Below, one piece after another: positions 42,061 to 54,220 of a stretch of DNA of 64,000 nucleotides. Source of the stretch: Iris pallida (lineage: Eukaryota > Streptophyta > Magnoliopsida > Asparagales > Iridaceae); the NCBI GenBank assembly GCA_029216955.1, contig JANAVB010015600.1:24446538-24510537 (forward strand). The letters run 5' to 3'. The notes beneath the pieces were generated by a model. That model saw only the letters and a list, made by a program, of their open reading frames with translations, made no database searches and was not told where the DNA came from. Positions within the stretch are counted from its first letter, which is position 1, and each line of letters opens with the position of its first letter. Made by a program: the position numbers and the translations under genes.

Positions 42061-43555
42061 GGAGAGGTACTCCACCACATTATTATTCCATAACCAAATT
42101 TTCCACCACAACCAGAATTTGTGCATCGTGTCTGTGTCCCCCTTCCCATCCAATATAATTTTTCTGTTACAAATACATGGATCCTCTCCGTGTCCGACAT
42201 GCTGGACACAACTTTGTTCCAGTGCCACGCAAGACACAATCCAACCCCCATGACTTCCATCCCGTGTCCACCCGACCTTCCGACTCAGACCATCCCTGGC
42301 CAGCCTTTCGTGCCATACATCACCACCACTTCCTGTACCAACAATCACCACCACGGACCTCGCCTCCGCCTACCCACACCCACATCGCAGGTGGCACCCT
42401 AAATCTGTCACAGCCTCCAAATCCTGGCCGACCCCATCTCCGACTACCACCATCGACAACCCACCACCACCATATCACCTCCACCCATCCTGGCCAAGCA
42501 GCGACCACCAGCCTTCACCCGAACCCGCCACCACTACATCTTCAACATCATCACCATCACCTGACCCCGGCCAAGTCGGCCGGCAGCCAACTCCACCACC
42601 GCTAAAAACCAAAACCCTCCCTACCACCACCATAATTAAAAACACCCGCCCTGACCTCCGCCTACATGTTTACCACGACCACCCTGACCAGACATGGCCA
42701 CCCGACCACGACCGCCGACATCAAAACAAAACCACCGCCGAAGAACAAACTCACCTCCGTCCAGCGGTGCTGCCCCATCGTGCCACGACCGGTCCGTCCT
42801 CGCACACCGACGCCGACCTAGCCCAGCGCTTAGCGCCACCACCGCTTCCACCGAATCGCTCCTTACTCCTTATGCCAGCGCCTTCGTGCCTCGTGACGAC
42901 GACCGCCTCACTCCGGCTCTCCCCATCTCCCCTCCTCAGCTCTTTCCCGACGAACTTTGTCGTCCGCCACCGCCTGGCCTCACCGGCCAAGCGCGCCCCG
43001 CCGGACCATCGAACCCGCTCTCTTCCCCTCCGGCCTTCTCCACCTCGTTGGTCGTCAAAACCCTTCCGCGCTGCCCTTGCTAGATCTGGTCACCGCTCGC
43101 CAAGCTGCAGCCTCCTTCTCGAACAGTCGTGGGAACTCGACGACTGGCAACGTCAGCCGAGCTTGTGCCACCGTAGTCCCCCAACTCCAGCGTGCGTCGA
43201 TCACCCCGCGTCGCCTCCTCGCGGTTGGCCGCGCTTTGCCGTGCCCGTCCGCCGGCGAGCCCCGCGCGGCCATCAGCGCCAGTGCCGAGCACCGCCGCCT
43301 CTTCTTCTCTTCCTCCTCCACCGCCCGATCGAACCCTCTCCTCAACTCTCCTCCTTCCTCCCCCTCTTCCGTCTGCTGTTTCCCCCGCTCTCCGCCCGTA
43401 TCTCTCTCTCCCACTCATTATTTTCTTTCCATCCTCCTTCTCACTCCCTCTCTCTAATCTTTCTCTATTTGCTTTATTTCTTTTACTGAAAAGTTGTCCT
43501 CCTCGAAAGAGGAGAACCACAGCTTTTGTTTTTTATTTTATTTTACTCTTTTGGT

Positions 43556-43700
43556 AATTATTATTATTATTATTAAGGTTATTATTATTATCATTATCAT
43601 CATTATTATTATATTCTACTATTTCCTATTCTGTAATTATATATACACCATTAATATTACTCATAATTGTTATTATTATTATTATCATTATTACTTGATT
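43556..43700 (+). repeat. (ATT)n-type microsatellite tract
   Basis: Interrupted ATT, ATC and TTA triplet runs, 43556-43615 and 43665-43695. Confidence 0.9.
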
Positions 43701-45740
43701 ACTTAATTTCTTGGCTTTCTTCCAGTATATTCGGCTGGTGCTTATTAATAATGATTTATTATTAAAAATAATATTTTTGTTCTATTATCTTTGTTATGAC
43801 ACTATTAAAATTATTAATGGCTAATATTATTATTTTAGGATTTTGTAAAAATATTATTTTTCCAACTATTTTTTAAAAGGTAGATTTACTAAAAATATTA
43901 CTTTGAGAAAATCTATTTTATAGCCCTAATTTATCTATTGTTTTCTTTTTAGATTTTATAAGTTATATTGGTCAATAAAAGTAGTCACCAAATTATACTA
44001 TGAATTTCTAGTTTATTAATTTTGGCTAATAAAAATATGTAGTTTCCTACTAAAACTTATTTTGACAAACTTAGAATTTTTGCCTTAAAAAGGACTTTCG
44101 ATTTTTGAGTATTTAATTGAAAGACTAATAAATTATATTTCAAGTATTATAAAAATATTTTCTAAGACCAAATATATTAATTGACTTCCTACGGTTTTTC
44201 TCCACCCCGTGATTCAGCCTATCTTTCCTATTCCCTTGCCAATTCTATACTACCTTATGTCGAACCCAACTAATTCGAACCTTCTGGACCCAATGGAACC
44301 GTCCATGCCATCATCAGAAGTCACCCTATATAGTTATTACACCGAAGTCGCAGTTTGTGCCACCTTGATCATTACAGTACACCAGGCGTCCTACCAGACA
44401 AGACACCTTGCCATTTACTGTTTATTTATTTAGCTCATATTTTATGCATTATTCATTATTTTCTTTATGCAAAATAAACTGTGATACATGGCATAACCTG
44501 TTAGAACTTACTGTTCATTCATATTTCCTGCTATATATTAGTTTTCGTACACATTAAACCTAGATTAAGGGACCACCTTGTGTGTTGCATTTATTTGGCC
44601 TTGACACGTTGTACCACGAAGTTGTGAGTCGCATGTAGAACACGGACGTACGTGATTGGCTGGCCACCAGTACGTGTAAGTCGTGCGATATGATTAACCT
44701 CTAAGAGAATTACATGCTAGTTTGACTTAGCGGTATATAGGTTTCTGTTGTGGATACAACATAGCAGGCATTGGACGGGGAGGACAATTCCTTAGCGTAT
44801 GGGCTTCGATGCACTTTCTCTTTTGTAACCCATGAGCTACGCCGGAGACGCGGGTAAGATTACCCATGATTACTGACGGCCACTGACGTTCTGCGGAACG
44901 TTATGCTCTTATTGATTGGGCCTCTGGTGCCCAAGGGTGGACTATGCCGATCCTATTTAGGTAGGGCCCATGCGCAGGAAGGATTGTTCTTAACTACATT
45001 TCACTTAGAACGGTTAGGCACCTTTATCCGTTAGGTATGAGTACTTTTGGTTTGGGTACTTGTATCTGACCGTGGCTTGGAATAATAACTTATCGCGAAT
45101 TAGTTCGTCACATCTTGTCCTTGTTTGGTTGCAGGTGTGACTTACTACTCCGATGAGAAGGTATTGATCCTTGTTGGGGTCCGAATACCATATTGGATTC
45201 ATAGCATGGAAAGATACGTCATCTTGAATTAGTTTACCATCTCCTGTCCTTGTTTGATTGGGGGAAAGGTAAGCTAGTTCAATAGGTGTGTATTGGACCA
45301 TGTTATAATTCAATCTACTTATTTATTTGTGCAATTTATATTCAGTCATATTGGCATAATATTATGTGTCTTGTTACGTCACTCTGAGGACCTGGTTATC
45401 TCGTAAGGTGTGTGCTCTCATCTCTCACAGGTGTTCTAGCTGTGACCATGATCGTCTCTATTTCTTCGAGGATGATTACACTTCGATCGTCTTTGCTTCG
45501 CTCGTCAAACTCTTTCATTTGTTATGTATTTCTTTTCATAGTTGGTAGTGGATTTTTATCCGCCCAACTACATGTACTAAATGATAATTTCATAGTTGAT
45601 TATATGATATCTTTTATTCATTTATTTTGTGTGGATTAGATTAGTCATGGTTCTACTAAATATTACAACTTACGTATATTTATTATACGGCTGGCATGTC
45701 TACATTCTAGTCCTACGTATTTTGGGACTGGGGCGTTACA

Positions 45741-46230
45741 CCAACTCAACACAAAAATGCACGTCCCCACAAGAACACTCTTCCACGTGCTAAACAAAAT
45801 CAAGCTTTCGTGTACACCTATTCACATGCAGTATGTAAGACACATACACGTAATCATTATCATCATCATGTTGCTGCACACAGTCACTATAATCATTATA
45901 GTTATCCTGTTGCTGCACACAGTCACTATGATCATTATAGTTACCCTGCTGCTGCACACAATCACCGTACTCACTCTACTGATGCACGTAGCTATCATCA
46001 CCCTACCTATAGACATCACTATCAACATGCTCCTATCACAAACATGCATGCTAGATGTATATATTGTAACCTACATAGACACATTTCTCTATAATATAGG
46101 ATTAGAAGATTAGTTGATAGAAATATATATGCATGGGTACCAAAGTCTAACCTCTCAGGACCCAAAAGAATCTGGGTACCAAAGGTCACATCTATTCGTG
46201 GTGTAGGTGGACCTTCCCTCCTCAACTAGA
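45741..46230 (+). pseudogene. E1 gag C-terminus: His/Tyr repeats and second zinc knuckle
   Basis: The frame from 45810 encodes a 13-residue tandem repeat (AAHSHYNHYSYPV) in three copies, then a CCHC knuckle opening CIYCNLHRH at about 46057-46098. A TAA inside the knuckle spacer and later stops break the frame. The knuckle glycine is Arg here (Gly in E2). The repeat is encoded by 39-bp DNA units. Confidence 0.75.
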
Positions 46231-47748
46231 AGCAAGTGGATTCTCGATAGTAGGTGCTCACACCATATGACTGGAAATGCAAATCTATTTGCAACACTGT
46301 CGATGAAAAAGGAAGGATACGTTTCCTTCGACAATAACCTTAAAGGCTAGATCATAGGTAACGATATAATTGGTTATCCTCCTCGTGTCATTAACGATGT
46401 CTGTTTAGTGACCGAGTTAAAGCATAACTTGCTCAGCATTAGTTATCTTGCTGATCACGGTTATGATATTTACTTCGAAAAAACTAAATGCTTTATCTAT
46501 GATCGATCAACTGGAGACATCGCTTTTGAGGGGATAAGGAAAGATAATATTTATATTTTCTATCTATCTAGTGATACTAACAGTGCAGGAAGATGCCTTT
46601 ATGCTCACAAAGATGAAAAGCTCATATGACATCAGCGTCTTGGTCATGCCAACATGGATACTATATCCAGATTATCCACCAAGAAGCTTGTCAGAGGACT
46701 GTCGGATATCACATTCAAGAAAGACACGGTATGTGCCGAATGTGAAAAGAATAAGGCTACCAAATCTTCATTTAAATCCATAAACACTGTAAGTACTACC
46801 CGACCTTTGCAATTACTTCATATGGACTTATTCGGTCCTAGTAGAGTAGCCAGTCTTAGCGGAAAACACTGTGCTTTTGTTATTATAGATGATTTTTCAA
46901 GATTTACATGGGTTTTCTTTCCTACAAACAAAAGCGATACAATTTATGTTTTCAAAATATTTGGTAAAAAGGTCCAAACCGAAAAAGGCTACATGATTAC
47001 TCGTATCCGAAGTGATCATGGTGGCGAATTCGAAAATTCTGAATTTGAAATTTTTTATGATTTAAATAGTTTTAGTCATGAATTTTCGTGTCCACGAACT
47101 CCTCAACATAATGGTGTTGCGGAGCGGAAGAATAGAATTCTTAGCGATATGGCTAAAGTTATGCTAAATCAATTATCTCTTCCGAAATACTTTTAGGCAG
47201 AAGCTGTTAGCACAGCGTGTCATGTTTTGAATAGGGTGTTAATTCGACCCATTTCGAAGAAGACACCCTATGAGCTTTGGTTTTGTAAGACTCCTAATGT
47301 TTCTTATTTTAGAGTGTTCTGTTGTCGTTGCTTTATCCCGAATACCAAAGACAACTCAGGCAAATTTGATGCCAAAGCTGACGAAGGTATTTTTCTTGGC
47401 TATACGGCCAAGAGTAAGGGATATAGAGTATTCAACAAACGCTCCATGATTGTTGAAGAGACTACTAATGTAACTTTTAATAAGGACAATAGTTCAACTG
47501 TTATTCCCGACGACGATGATGAACTATCTACTTCGACATCAATCAATACGATGTCTGAAACCAGCTCTCCGAAGAAACTACCAAAAAAGTTCCAATTTAC
47601 TCCCTCTCATCCAAAGGACTTGGTAATAGGTGAAATATCAAAAAGGGTAACTACTCGATCCTTTGTAAGAGACACTATAGCTAGCACTTCATTCATTTCT
47701 CAAATAGAACCGAAAAATGTTTTAGAAACTTTTAATAATGAATTTTGA
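46210..47748 (+). pseudogene. E1 protease and integrase
   Basis: One frame with nonsense codons only. The protease motif reads WILDSRCSHHMTG, so the catalytic D-S-G has become D-S-R. The gag-pre-integrase part (TELKHNLLSISYLADHGYD) and HHCC zinc site (HQRLGHANMD, CAECEKNK) follow. The integrase core has HMDLFGP, RSDHGGEFEN and the glutamate in PQHNGVAERKN. Stops: TGA at 46627-46629, TAG at 47194-47196 and TGA at 47746-47748, the last two where E2 has Trp. Confidence 0.88.
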
Positions 47749-49242
47749 ATTTCCGCGATGCAAGAAGAACTCAACCAATTTGAGAGAAGCCAAGTTTGGA
47801 AACTTGTTCTTAAACCTACTGGCCACTCAATAATTGGCACTAAATGGGTTTTTCGTAACAAAGTAAACGAGGACGGTTCAGTCACTCGCAACAAAGCTCG
47901 TCTCGTAGCCCAAGGATACAATCAAGAGGAGGGCATCGATTATGATGAGACGTATGCTTCCGTTGCTCGACTAGAATCCATTCGGTTGCTTTACGTATTT
48001 ATAAATTTTCAAAACTTTAAACTTTTGCAAATGGATGTGAAAAGTGCTTTTCTAAACGGTTTTATCAAAGAAGAGGTTTTTGTCAAACAACCACCTGGTT
48101 TCGAAAATCACAAATTTTTTGACCATGTTTTCAAACTTAGGAAAGCTCTCTATGGCCTCAAACAAGCTCCTCGAGCTTGGTATGATCTTCTGAGTACTTT
48201 CTTACTAGATAAAGGTTTTTTAAAAGGGAAAGTCGACACTATATTGTTTATAAAATCTCTTGATGACACAATTCTTTTAGTATAAATATATATTGATGAT
48301 ATTATTTTTGGGTCTACTAATGAGGGTCTATGCAAGAAATTTGCCAAATGTATGCAGAATAAGTTCGAGATGAGCATGATGGAGGAGCTCAACTACTTTC
48401 TTGGATTGCAAATAAAATAACTCTCGCAAGGCGTCTTCATCAGTCAATCAAAATATGTCAAGGACATGCTGAAGAAGTTTAAGCTTGACAGCATCAAACC
48501 GTTCAGCACCCCTATGGCTACTACCACAAAGCTGGGACATGATGAAAGCGGCAAACCGGTCGATCAACGTAAGTATCGATGTATGATTGGTAGTTTATTA
48601 TATTTAACTGCAAGTCGCCCCGACATTGTGTTCAGTGTTTGGTTATATGCTAGATACCAAGCCAATCCTAAGAAATCACACATGACCGCAGTTAAGCATA
48701 TCTTTAGATACCTTAAAGGAACTATTATGGTAGGCTTGTGGTATCCCAAAACCACTTCCTTTGACTTATTCGAATATTTTGATGCTGATTTTACAGGATG
48801 CAAAGTCGACCGTAAGAGTACCAACGGCACGTGTCATTTGCTAAGAAAGGCGTTAGTCTCATGGTTTCACAAGAAGCAGAACTCTGTCGCACTATCCACA
48901 ACAGAAGTTGAATACATCGCAGCTGGTCGTTGTTGTGCACAGATTCTGTGTATGCGGTAAACCCTTGAAGACTACAACTTATGTTTCAAGCACATACCTA
49001 TTTTCTATGATAATACTAGTGCCATTAATCTGACCAAGAACCCAGTTTCTCACTCACGCACTAAACACATAAAAATTAGACATCACGTTTTGCGTGATCA
49101 TCAGCAGCAAGGCACGATTCATTTAGAATTCATAAACACTGAACATCAGCTAGCAGACTTCTTTACCAAACCACTGGCCGAAGAGCGCTTCAACTTTCTT
49201 TATCGTGAATTAGGAATTTTGGATGAAACGGTCATTAAATAA
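47749..49242 (+). pseudogene. E1 reverse transcriptase and RNase H
   Basis: It continues in the integrase frame. RT: QMDVKSAFLNGFIKEEVFVK, KALYGLKQAPRAWYD and YIDDIIFGSTN. RNase H: DADFTGCKVDRKSTNG, VALSTTEVEYIAAG and QLADFFTKPL. Nonsense codons at 48283-48285, 48418-48420 and 48958-48960. It ends near 49242. No frameshift is needed across about 3 kb of pol. Confidence 0.88.
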
Positions 49243-49932
49243 ATTGGCCTGCGTAAATAACGATTATGACATATATCTTTATAGTAACCTTGCTATGGGT
49301 ACAAGCCGAAAGGGTCCTTCTGACAACAAGACGTAAAAGCCTAAGCGATACGGTGCACTAGTCTTCGGACTACCGCTAGCTGGGATTCGGCCCCTACAGC
49401 TACCCCATGGCAGTTTTCATCGTAATGGTCGTTGTCATAAATCCTTATTTATTATATGGTTTAATTTCATTCATGACTTAGTTAATTTAAACTTTCAAAA
49501 TTCTATTTGATTTCTACCAACACTTAGCCATTTTTAACCTTTTCTGTGTTCTGTGCCCATAGAGGCAGAGTTCGGGCCGAACTCTGCCCAACACAGACTT
49601 CGGGCCGAACTCTGTGTCCTTGGTCACAGAACCTTCAATGCTTCTCAGCCATCCATTGATTTGATCCGACGGTCCAGATTCAACCCGCTTGGCTTCTCCT
49701 AACCACCTTAAACCCGAGAAACAACCCTCTCTCTTCATTTTATTCTTCTTCCACCTTCCTCCAAACACAATTTTCTCAAACCCTAACCCTAGAAACTCCA
49801 CTTTTTGGGCACTTTTTCTTCCCAAACTCAAGATTTCAAGCTTTTGAAGGGATCTCTTCCATCTTTTCTCATCTTTGTGAGGTATAACTTCATATTCCTC
49901 TCTATTTCCTTTTCAATTATTTCAAATTCTCC
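49243..49932 (+). promoter_or_regulatory. E1 spacer before the extra gene, with GTTCGGGCCGAAC palindromes
   Basis: No coding frame. Two palindromes at about 49565-49616: CAGAGTTCGG, one G, CCGAACTCTG (perfect), then one with a single mismatch. The same pair is in the LTRs of E2 and in the E2 spacer. A pyrimidine-rich leader leads to the ATG at 49933. It is probably the leader or promoter of the extra gene. Confidence 0.6.
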
Positions 49933-50402
49933 ATGGCTCCAAGACCCTTTGGAAGAGGCAAGAAAAGAAGGAGTGAAGGTACATCATCTTCCAATCCTCC
50001 TCCTCCTCTTGCTCCTCCAATCTATCCACTTTTTAATCCACCACAACCTCATAACATCAACACATGCAATGAACAAATTTTTGTGTCATTGGAAGCTTCC
50101 AATGAATAGTTTAATGACTTTCGTTCACAGAGTGTGTATGCGGGTCATCCGATCAATTTTACCATATTTTCGGCTTATGATTCATTGTTCCATGATCTTT
50201 ATTTAGATGAGTTAGTTTCTACTTCATCTCTTATCTATTTGAATGCTGTCCAAATCTTTTACTGTAATCTAACCTTTGACGACACACGAATCTATTCTCG
50301 TGTCGCCGCTATCGTCATTACTTTTGATGATTTTGAGCTTGCGGAATATCTCGAGATCCCGGAACCCAATTCTTGGGAGAAACTTGTCGATGCACGCAAA
50401 TT
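49933..50402 (+). pseudogene. E1 extra gene after pol, truncated
   Basis: ATG at 49933 opens MAPRPFGRGKKRRSEGTSSS (basic, NLS-like), then Pro-rich text and a globular start closely matching E2 (60840). A TAG interrupts after LEASNE, where E2 has Trp. After VDARKF the likeness to E2 stops at about 50402. It is in the position of the env-like gene of SIRE elements, but the text looks soluble. Confidence 0.75.
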
Positions 50403-51861
50403 TTGACTGGATAATACACTGACATCGACACCTAAATCAATTCAGACATTAAGTATCAAACCTATGTCCACAATATCGATGACAAGAAAATAAATATGTA
50501 ACAATAAAATAAAAGAATAAAGGTACTAAAATATTGCCAAGGTACATTGGCCCGTAACCTCTGTCCGCGTCTCTGTTAGACCAACTCCAAAGTTCTCGCT
50601 ACTTCCATCACGTACGCCTATAATAAATATTCTACTATTAATAATACACTAATAACTTACTATATATGGACTTACCATATATAGACCTTAATAATATATT
50701 TATAGCAAAATTAGTCATATTGACTACTCTACTTAATATAACATATATATAGTACTAAATCTACCTATAAAGTAATATATTATTAACATAAAAATATCAC
50801 TTTTAATTCTTCAAAATATTTATAAATATTTTATAATAATAACTAACATATTTTATTCATAGAAAAATATGTGTATAAGTCTTGTATTGATTCTAGATCA
50901 ATATGCATAGATTTGTTCCATGGTTTGGCTCCCGAAATGAAAAATTCTTAATAAATATTAATTCTGGTAAAAATACTATTAGTTATGTAAAAAAGTTTTT
51001 TTCTTATCAAAACATGCACAAAAAATATTTTGGTAATGGTATACAAATTCCCAAATCAATTGGACACGTAGAACTCATGGATTTCGGTGTTTCGATATTA
51101 CGGTGAAATGTCCAGATTTTTAATAAATAGCAAACTAAAACAATTGAAAAGTATAAGCTTTGAAAATCTTAGGAATTCTATTTTCTTAAAAAATATATAT
51201 GAAAGTCGAAGTGGCCCAAACGTAGATAAAAATTGGCTCGAAATAGAACTAGTCTGTTATGGACACCTTTTCGTAGAAATAATGTCCAGGCCAAATCGTT
51301 TGAAACTATGTGGGCGGACAACCGGACATGAAAATAGACCCAAGGATATTTCCATTAGTTTTGGTTTTACAAAAATATGAGGTCGAAAAGTATATGAAAT
51401 CCTAGATATAAAATAGCGTACCTTCTCTGAAAAATTCAAACTTAGTTTCCAAACTTCGGGTATTTCTAAAATTCGCAACTCCTCTAAAAGTTGTAAGTGT
51501 CTCCTCGAAGGCTTGCTAGGACGTTAAAGGGTCATGTTACTTCGCAAGGAATATTCGTGGAGCATCATGGGAGATAGAAAAGAGGTCGAAACTGTCATTA
51601 TGCCACAAGGTGTTGTCAACATCCAAGGCTGGGAGAAAATTTTAGGATTAAAACTTTTGGAGGGGAGGTGACAACTGAAATATTAGGTTAAAATATAAGA
51701 TTTGGGTCTTATATATGTTAGGATTTGTTTAAGGAATATTTTAGGAAGGTTTGGTGAGATTTGATTGCACTATTTGAAATATATACATATTTGAATCAAT
51801 GGGTAATTAATGGATTTTCTAATTTAGAAAGGCAATAGTGGGTTGTTTTAAATCTATTATG
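50403..51861. other. Unassigned AT-rich segment
   Basis: No convincing coding frame. It interrupts the E1 extra gene at its left and is interrupted by the E3 LTR at its right. At 51630-51667 the text GGGAGAAAATTTTAGG, then TTGGAGGGGAGG, followed by TGACAACTG resembles a gypsy pol end, purine tract and LTR start. It may be the 3' part of another retroelement; no domain confirms this. Confidence 0.4.
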
Positions 51862-52919
51862 TGTTGGTTCGTTGGTCATGGTCAAACCTGATTTTAATAA
51901 TTGATCAAACTCTGTCTCGATATAAGGGCTACTCAAGTTTATTTGGACTCTTGGATACTGCCAGAGAACTGCTACCCATTCTGTTCAAGATCGAAGCTGT
52001 GTTTGCCACTCAAGTCTGTATTTCCTTTATGTAATGTATTTTTTTACATTTTTTGAGTCTAGGAATACATTGTACACTGAGTCTTACTAGCAAATAAGCT
52101 ACCCTAAAAATGTTTTCAAAATATCCCATGTTTTGAAAAACAGCCCCCTATTTACAAAAAGCTCAAAACTGCTTAAAACAATTTCAAAAATCCTAAAAAT
52201 TATTTTTGCAAAAACCTAACAAAACCCTGATAGAAATCGGCCCGAGTTCGGCAAAAGTTCGGCCAGAGTTCGGTTAGTGAACGTTGCTTTTTGAACTTGG
52301 TCCTCCTGCAGTTACGGATCTTGCCATGATTTCCTCAAAGAGTTCTGTCCGAATTCTACCCGAATTCGGACAGAGTTCTGCCTTTGGAAAATCTATAAAT
52401 AGAGAAGAATTTTGATCATTTCAACTCACTCATTCACTTTCATCTCTCCTCTCTAAAGCTTACTGCTCTCTTCCAAAGTGTTCTAAGCTTTAATTTTCAA
52501 ATCCCAAGCCGGTTACAATCCTCTAGTCGATTTGCCAGTGCGGTACGGTCTAGAAGCTTCAGAGCGATTGTAATCAGAGGCTTGATTGAAAAAGACACTT
52601 CACAACTGAAGTTGGTCGAGTACTTCGGATCAAAGCTCGTATTTGTAGAAGTTACAACGACTTCGTATGAAAACTTACGTTATTTCCCAATAGTGGATTC
52701 AACTGGAAGCTAGAGTTCTTCCGACTGGAATAGTCCTCAAAAGAGGGAAAGCAGTATACATCGTCGTCTTTGTATTTGCTTTCTGATCTCTTCTTTTACA
52801 TTTATTTACTTATTTTATTTCTTTGTAATCTTGCTGCTAACTTTTTAAATTAGCAATATTTCGTTGTCTAATCTATTCACCCCCCTCTAGAGTCTTGCGC
52901 TTTACGATTTGTTCCTACA
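51862..52919 (+). repeat. E3 5' LTR
   Basis: TGTTGG to CCTACA, 1058 bp. TATAAATA at 52394-52401. Diverged GTTCGG-type palindromes at about 52240-52375. The outer end is placed by likeness to the E2 LTR. Confidence 0.78.
52394..52401 (+). promoter_or_regulatory. TATA box of E3 LTR
   Basis: TATAAATA in ATCTATAAATAGAG, directly downstream of the palindromes. Confidence 0.7.
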
Positions 52920-52921
52920 AT

Positions 52922-52935
52922 TGGTATCAAAGTGG
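52922..52935 (+). other. E3 primer-binding site
   Basis: TGGTATCAAAGTGG two bases after the LTR, a form of the initiator Met tRNA site (TGGTATCAGAGC) used by copia elements. Confidence 0.8.
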
Positions 52936-53011
52936 ATTCTACAGGTAAAGCAAGGTAACATTGCAATTATATTTTTTATTCTTAACTGTTATATAGATCA
53001 CAACACAACAC

Positions 53012-54220
53012 ATGGCAACTGTGAAGTTCATAAGTGAAGGCCATGCCACAAACATACCTCCACTGTTTGACGGTAGAAATTACACCTATTGGGAAACATG
53101 GACGAGTTTTTTGTTGAAATATCTAGATTTTGACTTATGGTCTATAGTTATTGATGGCTACAAAAAGCCTCCTCGTATTCTTGTTGAAGATGTTTCGGTT
53201 GAAAAACCCCATAATAAATATACTGAGGATGAAAAAGAAAAAGGTCAGTCTTGACGCATATGCTATTAATGCTTTATTTTGTGCTTTAGACAGGACTGAA
53301 TTTAACAGGGTATCTACATGCACAACATCAAATAATGTGTAGAAACTTCTCGAAGTAACCCACAAAGGAACAACTCTAGTCAAGGAGTCAAAGATCAGCA
53401 GACTTACTCAGGTGTATGAGGCGTTCAAGATGAAGCCAAACGAATTTGTCATCCAGATGTTTACGAGATTCCTGAATATTGTAAATCCTCTATCATCATT
53501 AGGCAAGGAGTACAGTAACCATGAGAAGTTTTGTAAACTGCTGCAAGCTCTAACAAAGAACTGGATTCCAAAGGCTACAATAATCATTGAAAGGAACGAA
53601 CTTACAACCATGTCTATTTAAACACTCATGGGTAAGCTACTCACTCACGAGCTGGAACTTTAAGAATTTGAAGATGCTATACCAAAGGAGAAGTCAGAGA
53701 AGTTGATCGCTTTCAAAGCCCAACATAGAATGACTATCGAAGATAATTCCGACGACAGTGACTCTGACACTAAGGATCAAGCCCTTATGGTGAGAAAATT
53801 TAATAAGTTCTTGAGATTCAACAGAAGAACGAAGGACTACAACAGCAACAACAACATCAAAAACAACGAAGAATATTCTATCCACTATGGCTGTAAAAAG
53901 AAAGGACACATAAAGAAGGACTATCCAACAATATCATCATCAACCAGGAAGAGTAGCAAATATGACATAGGCTACTTGAAGAAAACTACATCCCGAAGAT
54001 ATGCCAATACAAGCATATGGCATGAAGTGAAGCCAGCGACTCAGAAGATGAGCAATCAGATGACGCTACAAATGTATGTTTGATGGCTTACGATCAGGTA
54101 ACCACTAACCCCCTGTTTGATACTTATGATAATTTTACCTTTGAGCAACTAGGAGAAGCCTTTACTAACCTCTTAAGGGATTATAGAAGACTGCGTAGTA
54201 AATACCAGACCTCTAAGAAG
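53012..54220 (+). pseudogene. E3 gag, first part
   Basis: ATG at 53012: MATVKFISEGHATNIPPLFD, then YTYWETWTSFL and FDLWSIVIDGYKKP, the copia gag N-domain. The frame shifts near 53240 and continues with stops at about 53338, 53619 and 53661 (MKPNEFVIQMFTRFLNIVNP, TLMGKLLTHELEL). The knuckle at 53886-53924 reads YGCKKKGHIKKDY, so two of the four zinc ligands are changed compared with E2. E2 interrupts at 54220. Confidence 0.82.
54216..54220. repeat. Target-site duplication of E2, left copy (AGAAG)
   Basis: AGAAG precedes the LTR at 54221 and follows it at 63531-63535. Confidence 0.93.

Larger units (their letters stand above)
39242..45740 (+). mobile_element. Long-LTR, non-coding retroelement D (LARD-like), split by the CACTA
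   Basis: The end of a 5' LTR (39242-40077), a short internal part (40078-41354) and a full 3' LTR (41355-45740, 4.4 kb). The LTR begins TGTAAAACTCC and ends GCGTTACA. The internal part has a partial primer site and, at its end, TTCGAGGACGAAATTC then AGTTGGGTTGGA, the usual end of chromovirus-type gypsy elements. No pol domain is present, so it was probably mobilised by a relative. Confidence 0.82.
41355..45740 (+). repeat. Element D 3' LTR (4,386 bp)
   Basis: Begins TGTAAAACTCC, ends GCGTTACA. Three zones: very AT-rich U3 (41355-42050), a C-rich leader after the TATA (about 42100-43480), then AT-rich to the end. The following CCAAC (45741-45745) is the expected duplication: element E2 has ACCAACTCAAC at the matching site without the insertion. 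Confidence 0.88.
45741..50402 (+). mobile_element. SIRE-like Ty1/copia element E1, right part
   Basis: Domain order gag tail, protease, integrase, RT, RNase H, then an extra gene, as in SIRE elements. It is closely similar to E2. Its left part lies outside the window, beyond D. It ends abruptly at about 50402 inside the extra gene; no 3' LTR is recognised after that. Confidence 0.88.
51862..54220 (+). mobile_element. SIRE-like copia element E3, left part (split by E2)
   Basis: A 5' LTR, a primer-binding site and gag. E2 is inserted in gag; the rest resumes at 63531 and leaves the window. The LTR start TGTTGGTTC.. aligns with that of E2 (TGTTGACCC..). Confidence 0.85.

Noticed and set aside
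42121..43557. Overlapping Pro-, Arg- and Ser-rich open frames on both strands
   Set aside because: They follow from the C-rich composition of the D LTR leader, where stop codons are rare in all frames. No conserved motif is visible.
41355..45740. Host gene promoter and first exon at 42054
   Set aside because: The TATA box lies in the place expected for an LTR promoter and the surrounding repeat has LTR ends and a second partial copy at 39242.
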